Shown here in pieces: positions 32,305 to 44,600 of a stretch of DNA of 64,000 nt. The notes under the pieces are model-generated. The model had not been told where the DNA came from and did not search any database. It saw nothing but the letters and a program-made list of their open reading frames with translations. A program made the translations under genes and the position numbers. The DNA is from Symsagittifera roscoffensis (taxonomy: Eukaryota; Xenacoelomorpha; Acoela; Convolutidae): positions 62,001-126,000 of the forward strand of contig NW_026970916.1 in the NCBI RefSeq assembly GCF_963678635.1. Reading direction: 5' to 3'. Each line of letters opens with the position of its first letter. The stretch's first letter is position 1.

Positions 32305-34701
32305 GTGTTGCCGCAACTCTATCAGACAGAACTATTATTCAGGTCGCATGATCAGATGGGCCATCAAGGGATCGACAAAGTGTATCAGAGGATCCTGAAG
32401 CGCTTTGAGTGGCCTGGGATGAAAAAGGCATGCGAGAAATGGGTGACAGCATGTCTGTCATGCCAACAGGTCAAGGATCCTAGGAAGTTGCGATTTCCTT
32501 TACAATCGATTGAGTCGTCTGAATTCAACGAGGTGGTGCAGATAGATCACCAGAAGATATGCATGACAGACAGCGGTTACAACCAAGTATTGGTCATGAT
32601 AGATCACTTCACGAAAGATGCAGAGGCCGTGCCCTGCATAACTGCCTCGGCGGAAGAGACATGCGACCACCTGATCAATACGTGGATAGCAAGACATGGT
32701 TGTCCAATGACGTTTCAATCGGACAATGGAACGGCTTTCGTAGGAGGGCTTACGAAAGAGCTTATGAGACGCTCACAGGTCGCTCAGGCTCACTCCACGA
32801 CATACCACCCTCAAACGAATGGTTTAGTGGAAAGACAGAATAGTACGTTAGTGTCGATGCTGAGAGTATATTGTTCCAGGTACATGACCGATTGGGACAG
32901 ATACCTTCCGCAGGTGATGGGAGCTTATAATAGCACGCAACACTCCACCACTGGAGTCAGTCCACACATGATGCTAACTGGACACGAAAAGTCTTTACCC
33001 TTAACCTTCTTCTACCCAGAATATGAGGGAAAGAAAACGTCCCCACAGGTCTACGTGAGGGATGTGATCAGACGCCAACAGGAGTTGAACGACTTGTGTA
33101 GACGAAACACTCAGCAGGCACAGGCAAGGCAGAGGAAAAGATTCGACAAGAAAGCAGCTGGTGCAAAGGCTTACTCGGTGGGAGACTACGTTTGGGTATT
33201 TCAGAACGTTATACCACCGAAAGGGACAAAGAAGCTTCTGAAGAAGTGGAGGGGACCCTTCATGATTACAGAGGTGCAACAAGAGGGACGCTTTTATAGA
33301 CTGAGTACTGGCCGAGCCGCCCACTACGAAAACATCAAGCCACACAATCCATCGACAGAAGACTGGTGTGTACCTGCAGACATGGAAGAAGGGGATTATC
33401 TAATGATGGATCCTCCTTGTGAGGTCAATGAAAAAGGCACCAGGCAGAAGAACGATGGAAACGAAATCGTAGAGGATGGTACAGATACACCGCTGGACCT
33501 GGATCCAAACGAACAGATCGAAGCGGACGATGAGACCTTACCCTACGCAGAGGAAGATTGGCAGGATCCCGAACAGACAGAGGTTCCCAAGAACTTGGAA
33601 CCAGATCTTCCGTTCACGATGCAGACTCGTCGGAAGGACGGGACGAGACCAAGAAAGAAGTACAATCCTTACGGTGACAACTTTGTAGTGGATAGGATAG
33701 ATCTGAAGAAAGTAGTGGAGGAAGTAGTGGGTTTAGAAGAAATAACTGTGTCACAAGACATTGACATAGTCGATGATCATAACGATGAGTGGGTTGACGA
33801 CTGGTCAAAACCCGAGGTAGAATTTGACGATGAGCAACAGCAGTCATATGAACAAGACCAGACGAACCTGCGTGTCTTAGAGAGGCTGAATGAAATGACA
33901 TCAGACCCTAAAGAGACCAGCGTTACGATTCAAGACGTAGATCGTGAAAGCGCGAAATACATTAAGACCGAACGAGATGATCCTTCCTGGGCTGCCCAGG
34001 AAGGACAACTTCTCATTCCAGCTTCTAACCTTGACTTAATACCCGGTATGCGATCGACGGGGACGCCGATGGATATTTTTGTCCGGGGAGTGGGGGTAGC
34101 ACTTACCCACACTGAAAACCTGATAATAAAAAAATTGAGAATAGCAAGAGAAACAGGAGAGTTAGAAGCAGAAACAGGTGAAGAACCTAAGAAACCTGAC
34201 ATAGGCAGGGTAGTGGAGTCATATTTTAATTTACCAAATGAATATTCTAGTAACATAATACTAACAGACAGTGATTTCATACTCACAAACAGAACATGTG
34301 CGGTAGCAATCACCGCAGACATGAGTTTTAGGACGGCGCTAGCGGCAGATTTTAAGAGGGAATATAAAAACGTGGAATTCCTTTGGAAGCAAAGACCAGG
34401 GATAGGGGGCGTAGCAGCCTTACCTCCGGCGGTGTCGCAGATACCGGGAAAGTACTTGTGCTTCTTGGTAACGAGGGCGACGGAGAAGCAGCACGTGGAC
34501 CCAGAAAACCTAGTCTTGTCTTTGACGAGGCTGAGGGACTTCCTTGTGGAAATGGACGTGAAGGAGCTTTCGCTTCCAGTGTACGATCCAAATAGAGGAA
34601 GACTGCATCCTCGGGAATTGTACGCGCTTGTACACGTGATATTCTCTGATACGAACATACAAGTATATCTACATAAGAAATATTACTTAAGTATAGGCTG
34701 A
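32305..34701 (+). pseudogene. pol: Pol copy B: integrase and macro-like C-terminus
   Basis: The H2C2 finger, the three catalytic acidic residues, the GPF module, the acidic tail and the C-terminal macro-like domain are all present and open. The TYHPQTNG sequence before the catalytic Glu is the usual form, whereas copy A has TYHSQTNG. The macro-like part is almost unchanged between copies while the acidic tail varies more. Confidence 0.87.
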
Positions 34702-35118
34702 GTGATGTGCGAGAGGGTGTTAGGCCAAAGGACCAAGTTGCATGTAATATGTGATATGTGTGTTATGTTATGTTATGTTATGTGTTAGGTTATTAAGATC
34801 ATGGGTAAGTAGGGGTTAGTGACCATGAACAACTAGATGACGATCTTGGAAATAGATCCAAAGTTTGGACTGTCCAATCTTAGGTCGAATTCCAAAATTT
34901 TAGAAACCAATTGATTTTAATAAATTTTAGGATAAATATCTTTTTATCTGAACTGTTTTAAGCAAATTTTAACGATATATATTAAGATGAAACTGACAAG
35001 TGTGACATTCGTGATTTCTTTTCTAGATCCTGATTGATCATTTAAATTACTCACTTGAGTCAAAGAATCGAATCAAATCAAACTTGGAAAGAACAGTATG
35101 GACAACTTCAACCTGGAA
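34702..35118 (+). other. pol-ORF3 spacer and deletion junction, copy B
   Basis: The spacer matches 10100-10490, including the pyrimidine tract and AG at 35025-35026. The ORF3 ATG at 35098 survives for only seven codons. At 35112-35117 (CCTGGA) the sequence jumps to the ORF4 region equivalent to copy A 15251. CCTGGA is present at both ends in copy A (10505 and 15245), so 4740 bp were lost at a 6-bp microhomology. The join is out of frame. Confidence 0.85.
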
Positions 35119-38100
35119 GATTTGATGAGGAATGGAAGGAACTAGGCTTAACTCCGATGAGAATGAGAGGCAGGACAGAATTGCCTGAAGCCTCGTTAAT
35201 CCTGACCAGTGTAGAAAAGGAGATGAGAGTGGGAGGAATATTGCAGACGAGAACCTTCCTAGCACCCTTCGGTTGCGAAGAAATCAAAGTGGTCCATGGA
35301 GAAGAGGAAGATAAATCAGCCGGTACATTGCTCATACCGAGATTCCAGGAAGAGGCTGACAATGACGAACAAGGACCATCGAGCTCGAACAAGGATAAGT
35401 CAGAAGGAGATGACGGACAGGGTGGAAGCCGTCAGACTGAAGAAACCATGCAACAAGATCAAGCTGGTGGGGAAGACGACAGGGCATCGACAGGAGGAAC
35501 ATCCAGCCTGGATTTTAACATCTTCAGTGATCTTGAAAACAATGCGGATACGTTGGAAGCGACTGAGCCAGCGGATGAAGGCACCTCGACGCTGGAGCCT
35601 CCGTCAGCCTTTATGGAAATGAAACGGAATTTGCCGGAGAGCAGCTCTCCTGGCAATTCAAGAAATAACGACCAGAGAATCCTTATGGAATCACCTCGAA
35701 GGAGAAGAATAGAGGCCTCAGCCAGAGTACCTTTCTTGGGAACGCTGCCCGAAGAAGAATGGGAAGTACATCACCGAGACCACGAGAGTAGGACGGGATG
35801 TAAGCTGGACAGAGTGGCGTTCATGGAAGAAGTCTGGACTGTGATTCAGAGCTATGGGACCCAGTCCATTCTCAAAACAGGTCTCAATCAACCCTTGATG
35901 AGAGAAGTACTTGACAAGCTTGATGAGTGTGAAGGGAGACTGAGTGAGTTATTGATCGACTCAGCCACTGATGAGAGTGAAGCGAATTCTCCCATCAAGA
36001 TGACACCGCAGGACAATGAAGGAGAGGTGGTGTACCTGTCAAGGACCAGGAGAGGAACGATACGATCAAAAATGGTGATTGATAAAATCAATGCGATGAA
36101 AATGAAGTTAGGCAGCAGAGTGATGCCGAGGAGAATTGGAAAGACGAAAGTGGATTCAGAAATATCGATGAAAGCTGGTAATTCAGCGAAAAGGAAGCGA
36201 GTCGAAGAAGTTATGGATTTGGGGCAAGGTGATTATCAATTGTCCGGCACAGATAGAATATTAACTGATATAGCGATGGTGCCACCCATTCTCATGGCAG
36301 GGATAAAGTCAACCGGTTATAAATCCAAAAGGAGTGACCGCACTCTGACTGGAGCAACCTTAGAAATGGAAATACTCAGTCAATGTGGAGAGAGTAAAAT
36401 GAGGGACTTCAAACCATCTCCCATGAATCATGGAAAAGGAAGTGTTGCAGGACAACTGACACCAGTGGAATACAACCGACTAACAGTGTCGGAGACAGTG
36501 TCGATAGATGAACCCACCGGTGGATACATGGAGATGTTGGAATACCGGAACTCGGCTAGAGGGTATGTAATGGCCCTGGAAGACGAAAAAGCCATGGAGG
36601 GTTATCTGGAAATGATGTTGCAAGGCACCACCCTCAAGCAGAAGGCGTATGGAACTTTGGCGTCGTCTGACGTAGAGGCGGAGACGATCGAGCAGTTAGT
36701 GAGCCTTCCATGGAAAGCAGTAGTATTGAGGTATTTCGAAGAAGAAATGAGGACTACGCCAAGAATACATGCTCTCGTGGCAGTACCTTACGTAAGGACA
36801 GAATTACAACTCAGGCTCGCCTGGTGCATGATGGGACTGACTCGCGAAGAATATGATTCAGAAGAAAGGAAGAGATCAAAGGAGGAAAAAGTTTTCCTTA
36901 TGACGAATCTGAGGGATCTGATAGTCCAGGAGGGAGCAGCAGTAGCGTGTGCAAAGCGGAGAGACGCTCTCTGTTTCATTCGATTCCTGATAGAGCAGAT
37001 TTCAGTACCTGCATTAAACACTTGTGTTAAAATGTTGAGGGAAGGCGATGAGCGAACGAAAGCCATGTTCTTACTAGCAATGCTGGATATGCAGCAAAGT
37101 AAACCGATGAGGGTGAACATGAAAGAACCTGAAGAATTGGAACCCATGAAAAAGATAGACGAGATCAGGAGATTCTCAAACAAGGAGTTGAGGCTCACTA
37201 AAGAATCTATGGGAGCATTGCCGAGATCCAGCGAATACTGTCGACCGATCAAGAAGAAGTCATATAGCTATGTGTCCGGGATTATAGGGATAGCATACAA
37301 TCCTTTCCTGAGTGAAGACATACGCGATTGCTTCTTTGATTATGAGCAGGCGGTGTTACTAAGATTCTGGACGTCCAGAATTGTGATGACTAAGAGCGTT
37401 AACAATCCACAGGCCAAATTGGGATTGGTCTTGGAAGAAGAGGTGACTGCACCTTCAGTACCAAAATCCGACAAGAGAGTGGAATTTGGGTTGGGATTCT
37501 CAGATGAATTACTGAGAACGAGCTTGATGGCAGTGTGGGAATTGATGAAGCCATCATGGTGTCCTAGTCCCAACGCTGACTCAATATTACGGGCGACACA
37601 AGACATACAGAGGGAACTGAATGCGGACTGTAACCTGCGTGACCTCAACATCATATATAATGTGATGATAACAGCCTCTAAGAGCAACGGAGAAGATAAA
37701 ATGGAGTTGCCTGGCTGGGGACCAGAAGACTGGGTCAAACCTGGTAGCTGTCTGGCGGAAGTCTGTGGACTAGAGGGTCACGTCTGTGGAAGTCTAGACT
37801 GTGTGAAAACCCTGGAGAAACAACACAAGCAGTTGACAGTATTGTTTGGAAATGTAGTGATGAAAGCGAGAACGGAAACGGAACTGATAGCAGATTGCCA
37901 TGGAGGAACCGATGTGAATCTAGTGACAGCACTGGGATTCTACAGCATGTTTGGTTCTTTAGAGTCACTATTGAATCTAGAACAGAAACATGAGATGGTC
38001 ACAGCCATCAGCGTAGAAGTATTCCCAGCAGTTCTGCAGACTGAGCAGAAGTATATAGGAAAATGGAGGGAGGCAATCGAAACAGAGATGAACATCAGAC

Positions 38101-39299
38101 ACAGCGAAAACTATTGTAGACCATCAGGAGCACGATATTTGGTGGGTTCAACGTTGGCTCCAATGTGCAAGAGCAGATACCCTGTACATTTCGTGGCTGT
38201 GGACGTGAAGAGTACAAGAACGGTCGTGGATCAAGCTTTCTCAGTGCCAAAGTGTGTGAGATTGGCGAGAATGTCTGAAAAGTCTTACGAGTTACTATGT
38301 AAGATGTTCTCAGCAGTCCCAGAGAGAACCAAAGAGGAGTTGGAGTCAATACTGGGAAAGAAGTTCATGGGATATGTGAGCGGGAACTTCAGTGACTTTG
38401 AAAAACAGAAACAGAGAGGATCAACTGTCACAGATTACAATGCAGTAGATGAGAATGATGAGATCCACCGAGTGATGATGGAAGTGGAACCCTTGCTGGA
38501 AGCTTCGGGAAAACGGAATTGGAGGAGCGTCATGTTGACACATGACGAGTTTCCTTGCCACTGCTTGCTTCAGACCTGGTGGACCCAAGCGTAGTAATCT
38601 GGTGTTGATCTGGGACTCTGGAGAGCTGCTCTCCATGGGTTTACCAGATTCATCACAGCCCATAAAAATAGTGATAGTGGGAGTTATGATGGCGATACGA
38701 TGGCTGGAAGCTCATGTGAGAGAAAATAATAGACAGGAGGCACCGACGAGAGAACAATTGCAGAAATTAGATTGTCTAAAAGATTTAGATCTTTTTGAGA
38801 CAATGTGCAAAGTTCTAAACATTCCAATGGAAGTGAAGAAGATATGGGCAAGAAAACGATTGATGCCATGGTTCAGAGCTAACATGACTGCATGGTTGTA
38901 CGAGTATGCGAAAAAGCACATGTCGAAGCATGGCAGAGTATACAGTGAATATCAGCTGGAATTGGGGCAGGAGCTTTCAAGCGCGCTTTCGTGACCCATT
39001 GGAATGCAGTGACTACCGCTGTGAAAAGAATTTCCAGGACGAGCGAGCGTAGTGGAAATGAGAAGGCAGAGATGCTGAAAGAAGATTTGGAGAGAAACGT
39101 GACGTTGTGTCTCCACAACAGCTTCTGTAGAAACAGAGAATCAAACGTGGATCCCCTACCTTGCTGTAAACAGAGGGTGGAAGAGCAGAAGTGTTGGAGG
39201 ACGGCTTCCAACAGCGTCAGGATAGTCAATGACGTGCTACAAGACACGGAAACCGAAAGTGCGGAGTCAGTGTCACAGGAGGAGGAAATGGAGCATTGA
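35119..39299 (+). pseudogene. ORF4 remnant, copy B
   Basis: The sequence matches copy A ORF4 from about residue 475 to the end. It has no original start. The first open part runs to a stop at 38594 after a net 2-nt loss near 38581; the next runs to 38994 after a 1-nt loss near 38961; the last ends at 39299. Differences from copy A are mostly substitutions, many silent. Confidence 0.85.
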
Positions 39300-40118
39300 C
39301 GAATGATCGAGAAAACAAGAGGCGGCAAGAAAGGAAATTAGAAGAATTTAGAAGTTTTAGAACTTCTAAACGACGAAAAAAGAAGAGAACAAAGGAATGA
39401 TGAAGAAAATTCAAAACTCAGAATTGTTTTATGTGTGTGAAAAACTCAAGTGAGAAACCAAGCAACCAAGTTGTAATTGAAAACTGAAACATTTTGTTGA
39501 GTTTTGAAATTGTTGCATTTATAAATTTGCATTTTGGTTTTAGTTGAAGTGGCTTTAGAGACACTCACTTATTATTTGTTTAGAAAGGCTTGAGGGAAGA
39601 GTATATTTAAATATTCCAGCCTGCATGATTGTTTTTAATCACTTAGGAAGACTGATCACTTTGTGGTGACATGAAAAACTTGAGTAACTTCTTGAGGAGG
39701 GAGGTTGTTGCATTGTTCTTTCTAACCACAAGGTTTCTTGGTTTGAATATTCAGGACAATAAACAAGCAAGATTTCCGAAGGGAAGGAGCATAGTAGGAT
39801 AATTTTAGCTTGTTGGTTGGCAGGACTGTCCTGCAAGCCAACACCTTTTAAATCTAGGAGAAAAAGTTCTAATCGGGACATTGACACTGAAAGTCAGAAA
39901 AAATGTTTTATCTTAAGTCATATCCTCAATGTGCAGATTAATGAAGGAATTTGAAGGCTATAGTGATGTAGTATGATGCCATTTATATTCTGCAGTGAGT
40001 CGATGTGACGTAGATAAAAGTAATTTCGTGCATTTTGTAAATTCTGTTCGATGACACTGTAACCATTTAGAACATTGCGCGATTCAATGAGGACATTGAC
40101 CGGACTGTCCGGGGAGTA
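39300..40118 (+). other. 3' UTR of copy B
   Basis: It matches the 3' UTR of copy A with scattered changes. The 31-nt hairpin at 39812-39842 is unchanged. No gene is seen. Confidence 0.75.
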
Positions 40119-41041
40119 TGTGACATTCGACCAGAATGTCAAAAATGCAATCTCTGCAGAATTCGGAATTTTAGCAGTAGGCCTTCCGAGTTGATGATTT
40201 CGAAGGATTAACGACGTTATTCGGATGATTGGCAGAACGGTGAAGGTCAGGATATTCCCGTATTTTAAAATTTTAAATTTTCGAAGTGATGACGTAAAAT
40301 TTCTGAGAAGCGTCAGAAACGGCCATTTTAGCAAAAAGAACTAAGAAAAACAGAACAACTTTATCTGTGATTGCGAACAGAACGAAAATCGAGATTAAAG
40401 AAAAACGACAACGAACTACAATAGCAGAGAACGTTCCAAGTTGCAACTATTGTGCTGCTACAATAGTTGCAAGGCCGTTGCCAACAACGGTGAAGGGTGA
40501 GAACCAGCCTTCCTGATTGGCGTGAAATTGAACTTAAGGAGCTTGATTCACTGGATTCAAGAATCCGGAAGGGTTTCGGGACTGGAACTTTAACCTTTTA
40601 TATAAACTTTTAGCTTCTTGTCATGTCCTGAATTGAATTTAATTAACAACTGGATTCATTTTGATAAGGATGAGAAGCTAGGAGTTGGGGGGAAAGGGTT
40701 GATCCATCTTCGATGGAGATGATGGTTTTTATCTACTGAACAAAAACAATAGTAATATAATAAGTAGTAGCCCTGTTTTTAGGAGTGACCTCGTGGTCTG
40801 GGGATACTGAGACCCAGCCATGAGCTCACTATTTTTGCATGTAATTCAGTTAATTTGAGCGTTCTGGTCGAAGCCGGAGAGCAGTAACGTTTTTGTCGAC
40901 CCGATGTAAGAAAGACCACCGAAAAGTACTGGCTTGGTAGAGACGGTGAAAAACATGCAAAGCTCTGTTTAGACGCTAGCCAGTCGTCTTAAGACTTAGT
41001 TTTGTTATCCGTCGATATGTATCTTCCGGGCGAATGTTACA
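40119..41041 (+). repeat. 3' LTR of copy B
   Basis: It is 923 bp with TGTGACATTCG and CGAATGTTACA ends. Its first 60 bases match the LTR of copy A, the rest of U3 matches the 5' LTR of copy B, and around 40635-40690 it has private changes. TATATAAA lies at 40599-40606. This LTR faces the protease gene and could act as a promoter for downstream sequence. Confidence 0.9.
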
Positions 41042-41588
41042 ATGTTACACTAGTAAAAAGTAACTATACGTAAGGTTCGTTTGTTTTAGGTATTTTGAGA
41101 CCTGAGCATGGGGGCGTTCTTATTTCTAGAGTGGGGTGTATGTTGGTAGTGGCCTTTAAACTGTTACGGGTTTTTAGTCTCATGTCGCAAGTGAACCGAA
41201 TTGGCTCCGACCGCTTGAGGTAGAAAAACACAAGAGATAGTGTCCCCCTGACTCTTGAGCCAATGGTTATAGGGCCTATTTTCTTTAATCTCATATGTGA
41301 CTTAAGTAGGCGACTGTTACATAGTTACTTTTGTTCTATGTTCTTTGCTTTTTGACAATCATAGGAAACAACAGTATGACTTAACTTGTACTTTTCAAGA
41401 TACGTTCAACTGGCAAATTTTAGTTAAAAACAAAAAGTTTTATTTAAATATAGTTTTTGTTTTTAACCTCTTCACTTACTGGAAAACCTATCACAATTGT
41501 GCCCCAATACTTTAAAAAGGGAGAAGTTCATAAACATCGAAAGTTTCTAGCTTCATGGTTTATTGTTCTACAAATGAAACTGTTTCAG
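41042..41588. other. Spacer between the retroelement and the first visible protease exon
   Basis: This is unique sequence after the element. It begins ATGTTACAC, which completes the broken LTR end left of copy B. The missing signal-peptide exon of the protease should be here or beyond the elements; I could not identify it. A short frame from the ATG at 41138 is hydrophobic but has no donor in the right phase. Confidence 0.5.
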
Positions 41589-41681
41589 ATCCGAGTTGAC
41601 AAGTGGCGGTCGAATAATAAATGGCGTTAAAGCTTACCTTGGGAATCATCCATGGATTGTCTATCTCGAAGTCTGCGACAA
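41589..41681 (+). CDS. Protease exon with activation site
   Basis: The acceptor is GTTTCAG and the donor is GTAAG. It encodes SELTSGGR followed by IINGVKAYLGNHPWIVYLEVCD. It ends in phase 2. Confidence 0.82.
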
Positions 41682-44600
41682 GTAAGACTATTTTGATGAC
41701 ATTGATTGACAAGATATTAATCATGCTTATTGATGCATATAAATCATCACGTCTTTCCAATTCCTGATGCTTTCATAAGTGGTTTCTATTTAAGTGACAA
41801 TGAATGCGCGCTTTGCGGTGGTTCGATTTTGTCAAAGAAAACAGGCAAGAAGAAATCTCCGTTTTTATCTTATGTTATAAAAGTCGATAACCTTTTGCTC
41901 TGACTCTTCAGTTCTAACAGCAAAGCACTGTGTGAGACCGCCTTGTTCAGGAGTGATACGCTATGGAAGTGTTAATCATAAAAAAGGTACTACCTCAATT
42001 CTTTTGATTAAGCAATAGGATTTCTGCAAGGATAAACAATTTGCGGAGCTAAATGGTTTTCTTCTATTCAGGCAAAGAGTTCATCTTCTCTTGTGACAGT
42101 CCTTTAGTAATCCGACATGGTTCTGCGGACATTGCAGTTATTAAATTAGAGCCGAATAATAGGTTCAAATTTGGCAACGAAACCAATGTTGCCTCCATTC
42201 CGAGAGCACCTGGCGAGCAGCCACAAAATGGGCAGGTGGTCAGTGTTACGGGCTGGGGCAGGGCTTGCGAAGTGGATGGTACAGAGTGTAGTGAGCAAAC
42301 AAAACACCCTGACATGCTCAATGTAAGCATGCTGTAATTGAATTGCTTTCAATATCTTGAAGATAATTTGTTTCTTCAAAAATTTTGATTTGTTTCGCTA
42401 ATATAAATCAAGCTCGGCTTGGACCTCATTTTTTGTCACCATAAATTTTTACGTGGCAGGTAGCAAGCGACAACAAATCAGCCTTACGTTTTTCAGGTCA
42501 ACAACTTGTCCAACAGAATCACTGAATCTTTTGATATCTTATCAAAAATTATTTCATCAGCGTCTACAAAGGTCCACGGTTTGAATCCAACCAGGACCTG
42601 TTCTTTTTGCAAAATGAGCAATTACCTTAGAAGAAAAACTATATACATAACCACCGTTTGTCGTCTTTGTTGCTACATCTTGAATTTTGAGGTAAACTAG
42701 ATTCAACTTGCCTGATTTTTGTGAAACTGTGCTGTTTGCAATTGGCGAAAGAGAGACAAGAAAGTATATCTTTCTGATAGAAAAAGATGTTTTGCTTTTT
42801 AGCCAAAGTTTTGGCTTGAGTATATTTTGTTGTTTTTGTTACTGACTTTTTCAAGCAATTTTAATTTGATGCTGGAGCTGTTTTGAAGGTTTTGTTTTGA
42901 TGCTGGAGCTGATTTTAGTGGTACTGATAATTTAATCTGGAGCAGGGATTTTTTTTGTAATTTTTGACTTTTTTGCAATACTTCACGATTTAAATGCTTC
43001 TTCCAGTTGGTTATTTGTTATATATTTGTAAGCAATGATAGAACTCTCATAAACCCCAAATATTTCTGACGGTGATGCAAATGACTTAGTTATGAGATTT
43101 TTTGCAAAAACAAAATTAATTGTAAATTTTTTGGCTCACGACCTTTAACAAACTTCTTCATCTGTTTCATTCTATTTCTTTTTGTTTGTTATGAAAAAGC
43201 AATGCTGACCCAAGCATCTCCAACGGTGTTAGTACTTCTAAAGAAAGCTCATTAGATATTTCTGGTCGATGTACAAATCTATCTATTACATATTTAAATG
43301 CGGGCTTCACCATCTCGCCATGTTTAAGCTTTTTCAACGTATTATTTTTGCATATTTAACAGAAGAGTTTTTTTCACATTTAAGCTATATCGTATATTGC
43401 AATGTTTAAGATTTTTCAATTTTCCAGTTTCAATTCAGTGTTATTTCACCAAGTTTGAAATTAGCAACCCAATAGTTGGATGCTGTCAGGGCTTTACCAG
43501 CTGTTGCAGTTTTGGTCTCCATGTATGGGTAACCAAATCTTTTTAGCTTACGAAATACGGCAATTTTCGAGATTTTGAAATTCTCAACCCTGTTGTTGGA
43601 GCAAACAAGGCATGTTTTAAATAGCAAGATAATTTGTTCACATGTAAACTCAATTAAAAACGCATGTTAAGTTTCCCATAATTTGTTTAGTACATTTACC
43701 CGCAATTTATAGTAAGTAAATCATCATTAATTCAATTTTCATACGATACAGTCGCTTTCCAGCTATCGCGAAGTGTTCATTCTGGTCCGCCTCATAACCT
43801 AAGGAAATTAAGCACACTGGCTGAGCCTACTACAGAAAGTCGAATTCATCAGCTATGGAGAAGCCTAAACGAGCTCAAAGAAACGGTCTGCGAGTTCTTA
43901 AACGGCAAATATCCCAAGTCGGCTACCTTTGTGCTAAGCTCTATTGTAACCAAGACGAGTTTAGCGATGAAACAACCGAGCTTGAGCGTTGCTTGGCTCA
44001 ATCCTCAGCTGCTCATCACACTGCTTGACGCTATCGCCGATGACGCAGAATGCGATCAAGTATTCGATCAATGTCAGAACACACAGAAGGCTGCTCGCCA
44101 AACTCTACAAGCCGCAAAGAGAATGATAGCCGCATCAAGTCTGTTGAAACTATGCAGATTGAAGCTACAAGCATCACACCAAGATTGCCGCAGATCCGTC
44201 TGCCTAGCTTCAGTGGCAATTTCACTGCCTGGCTAAGCTTCATTGATCAATTTCGATCAACACTCCATTACAATCACTGTCACCGGTTCAAAAATTGATA
44301 TCTCAAGAGTTACTTGACGTGCCATGCTTCTAAGCTCATCATAAACTTGGAGACGACAGAAAGCAACTACGAGGTAGTGCTTCAAATGCGATCGAGTCAA
44401 ACGCGATCAAAAGAGATATAAAAGCAAACCAGACGAACGCTATGTATACCCATGGTCGATTGAATCTCACAATTCTAACAAAATCTGGTAGCAATTTCAA
44501 TGTTTCTTGTGTGGTGTTGGAAAACATCACGGATCACGAACATCCGAACACCTAAGTCGCAGCCACAGACCTACGAAAGGTCAGCAACTACAACTTAGCT

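Larger units (their letters stand above)
21206..41041 (+). mobile_element. Giant LTR retrotransposon, copy B (complete ends, decayed coding)
   Basis: Its LTRs are 21206-22130 and 40119-41041. It spans 19.8 kb, short of full length mainly because 4.74 kb is missing between the ORF3 start and the ORF4 middle. Three lesions break pol and two more frameshifts break ORF4, so it cannot make the full protein set alone. It could still be mobilised in trans if its RNA is packaged. It lies in the same orientation as copy A, directly behind it. Confidence 0.92.

Noticed and set aside
42497-42690. Possible extra protease exon after 42322
   Set aside because: It has an acceptor and a GTAAAC donor, but its sequence matches no trypsin segment. 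Exon 42322 joins 54284 in phase with the expected spacing.
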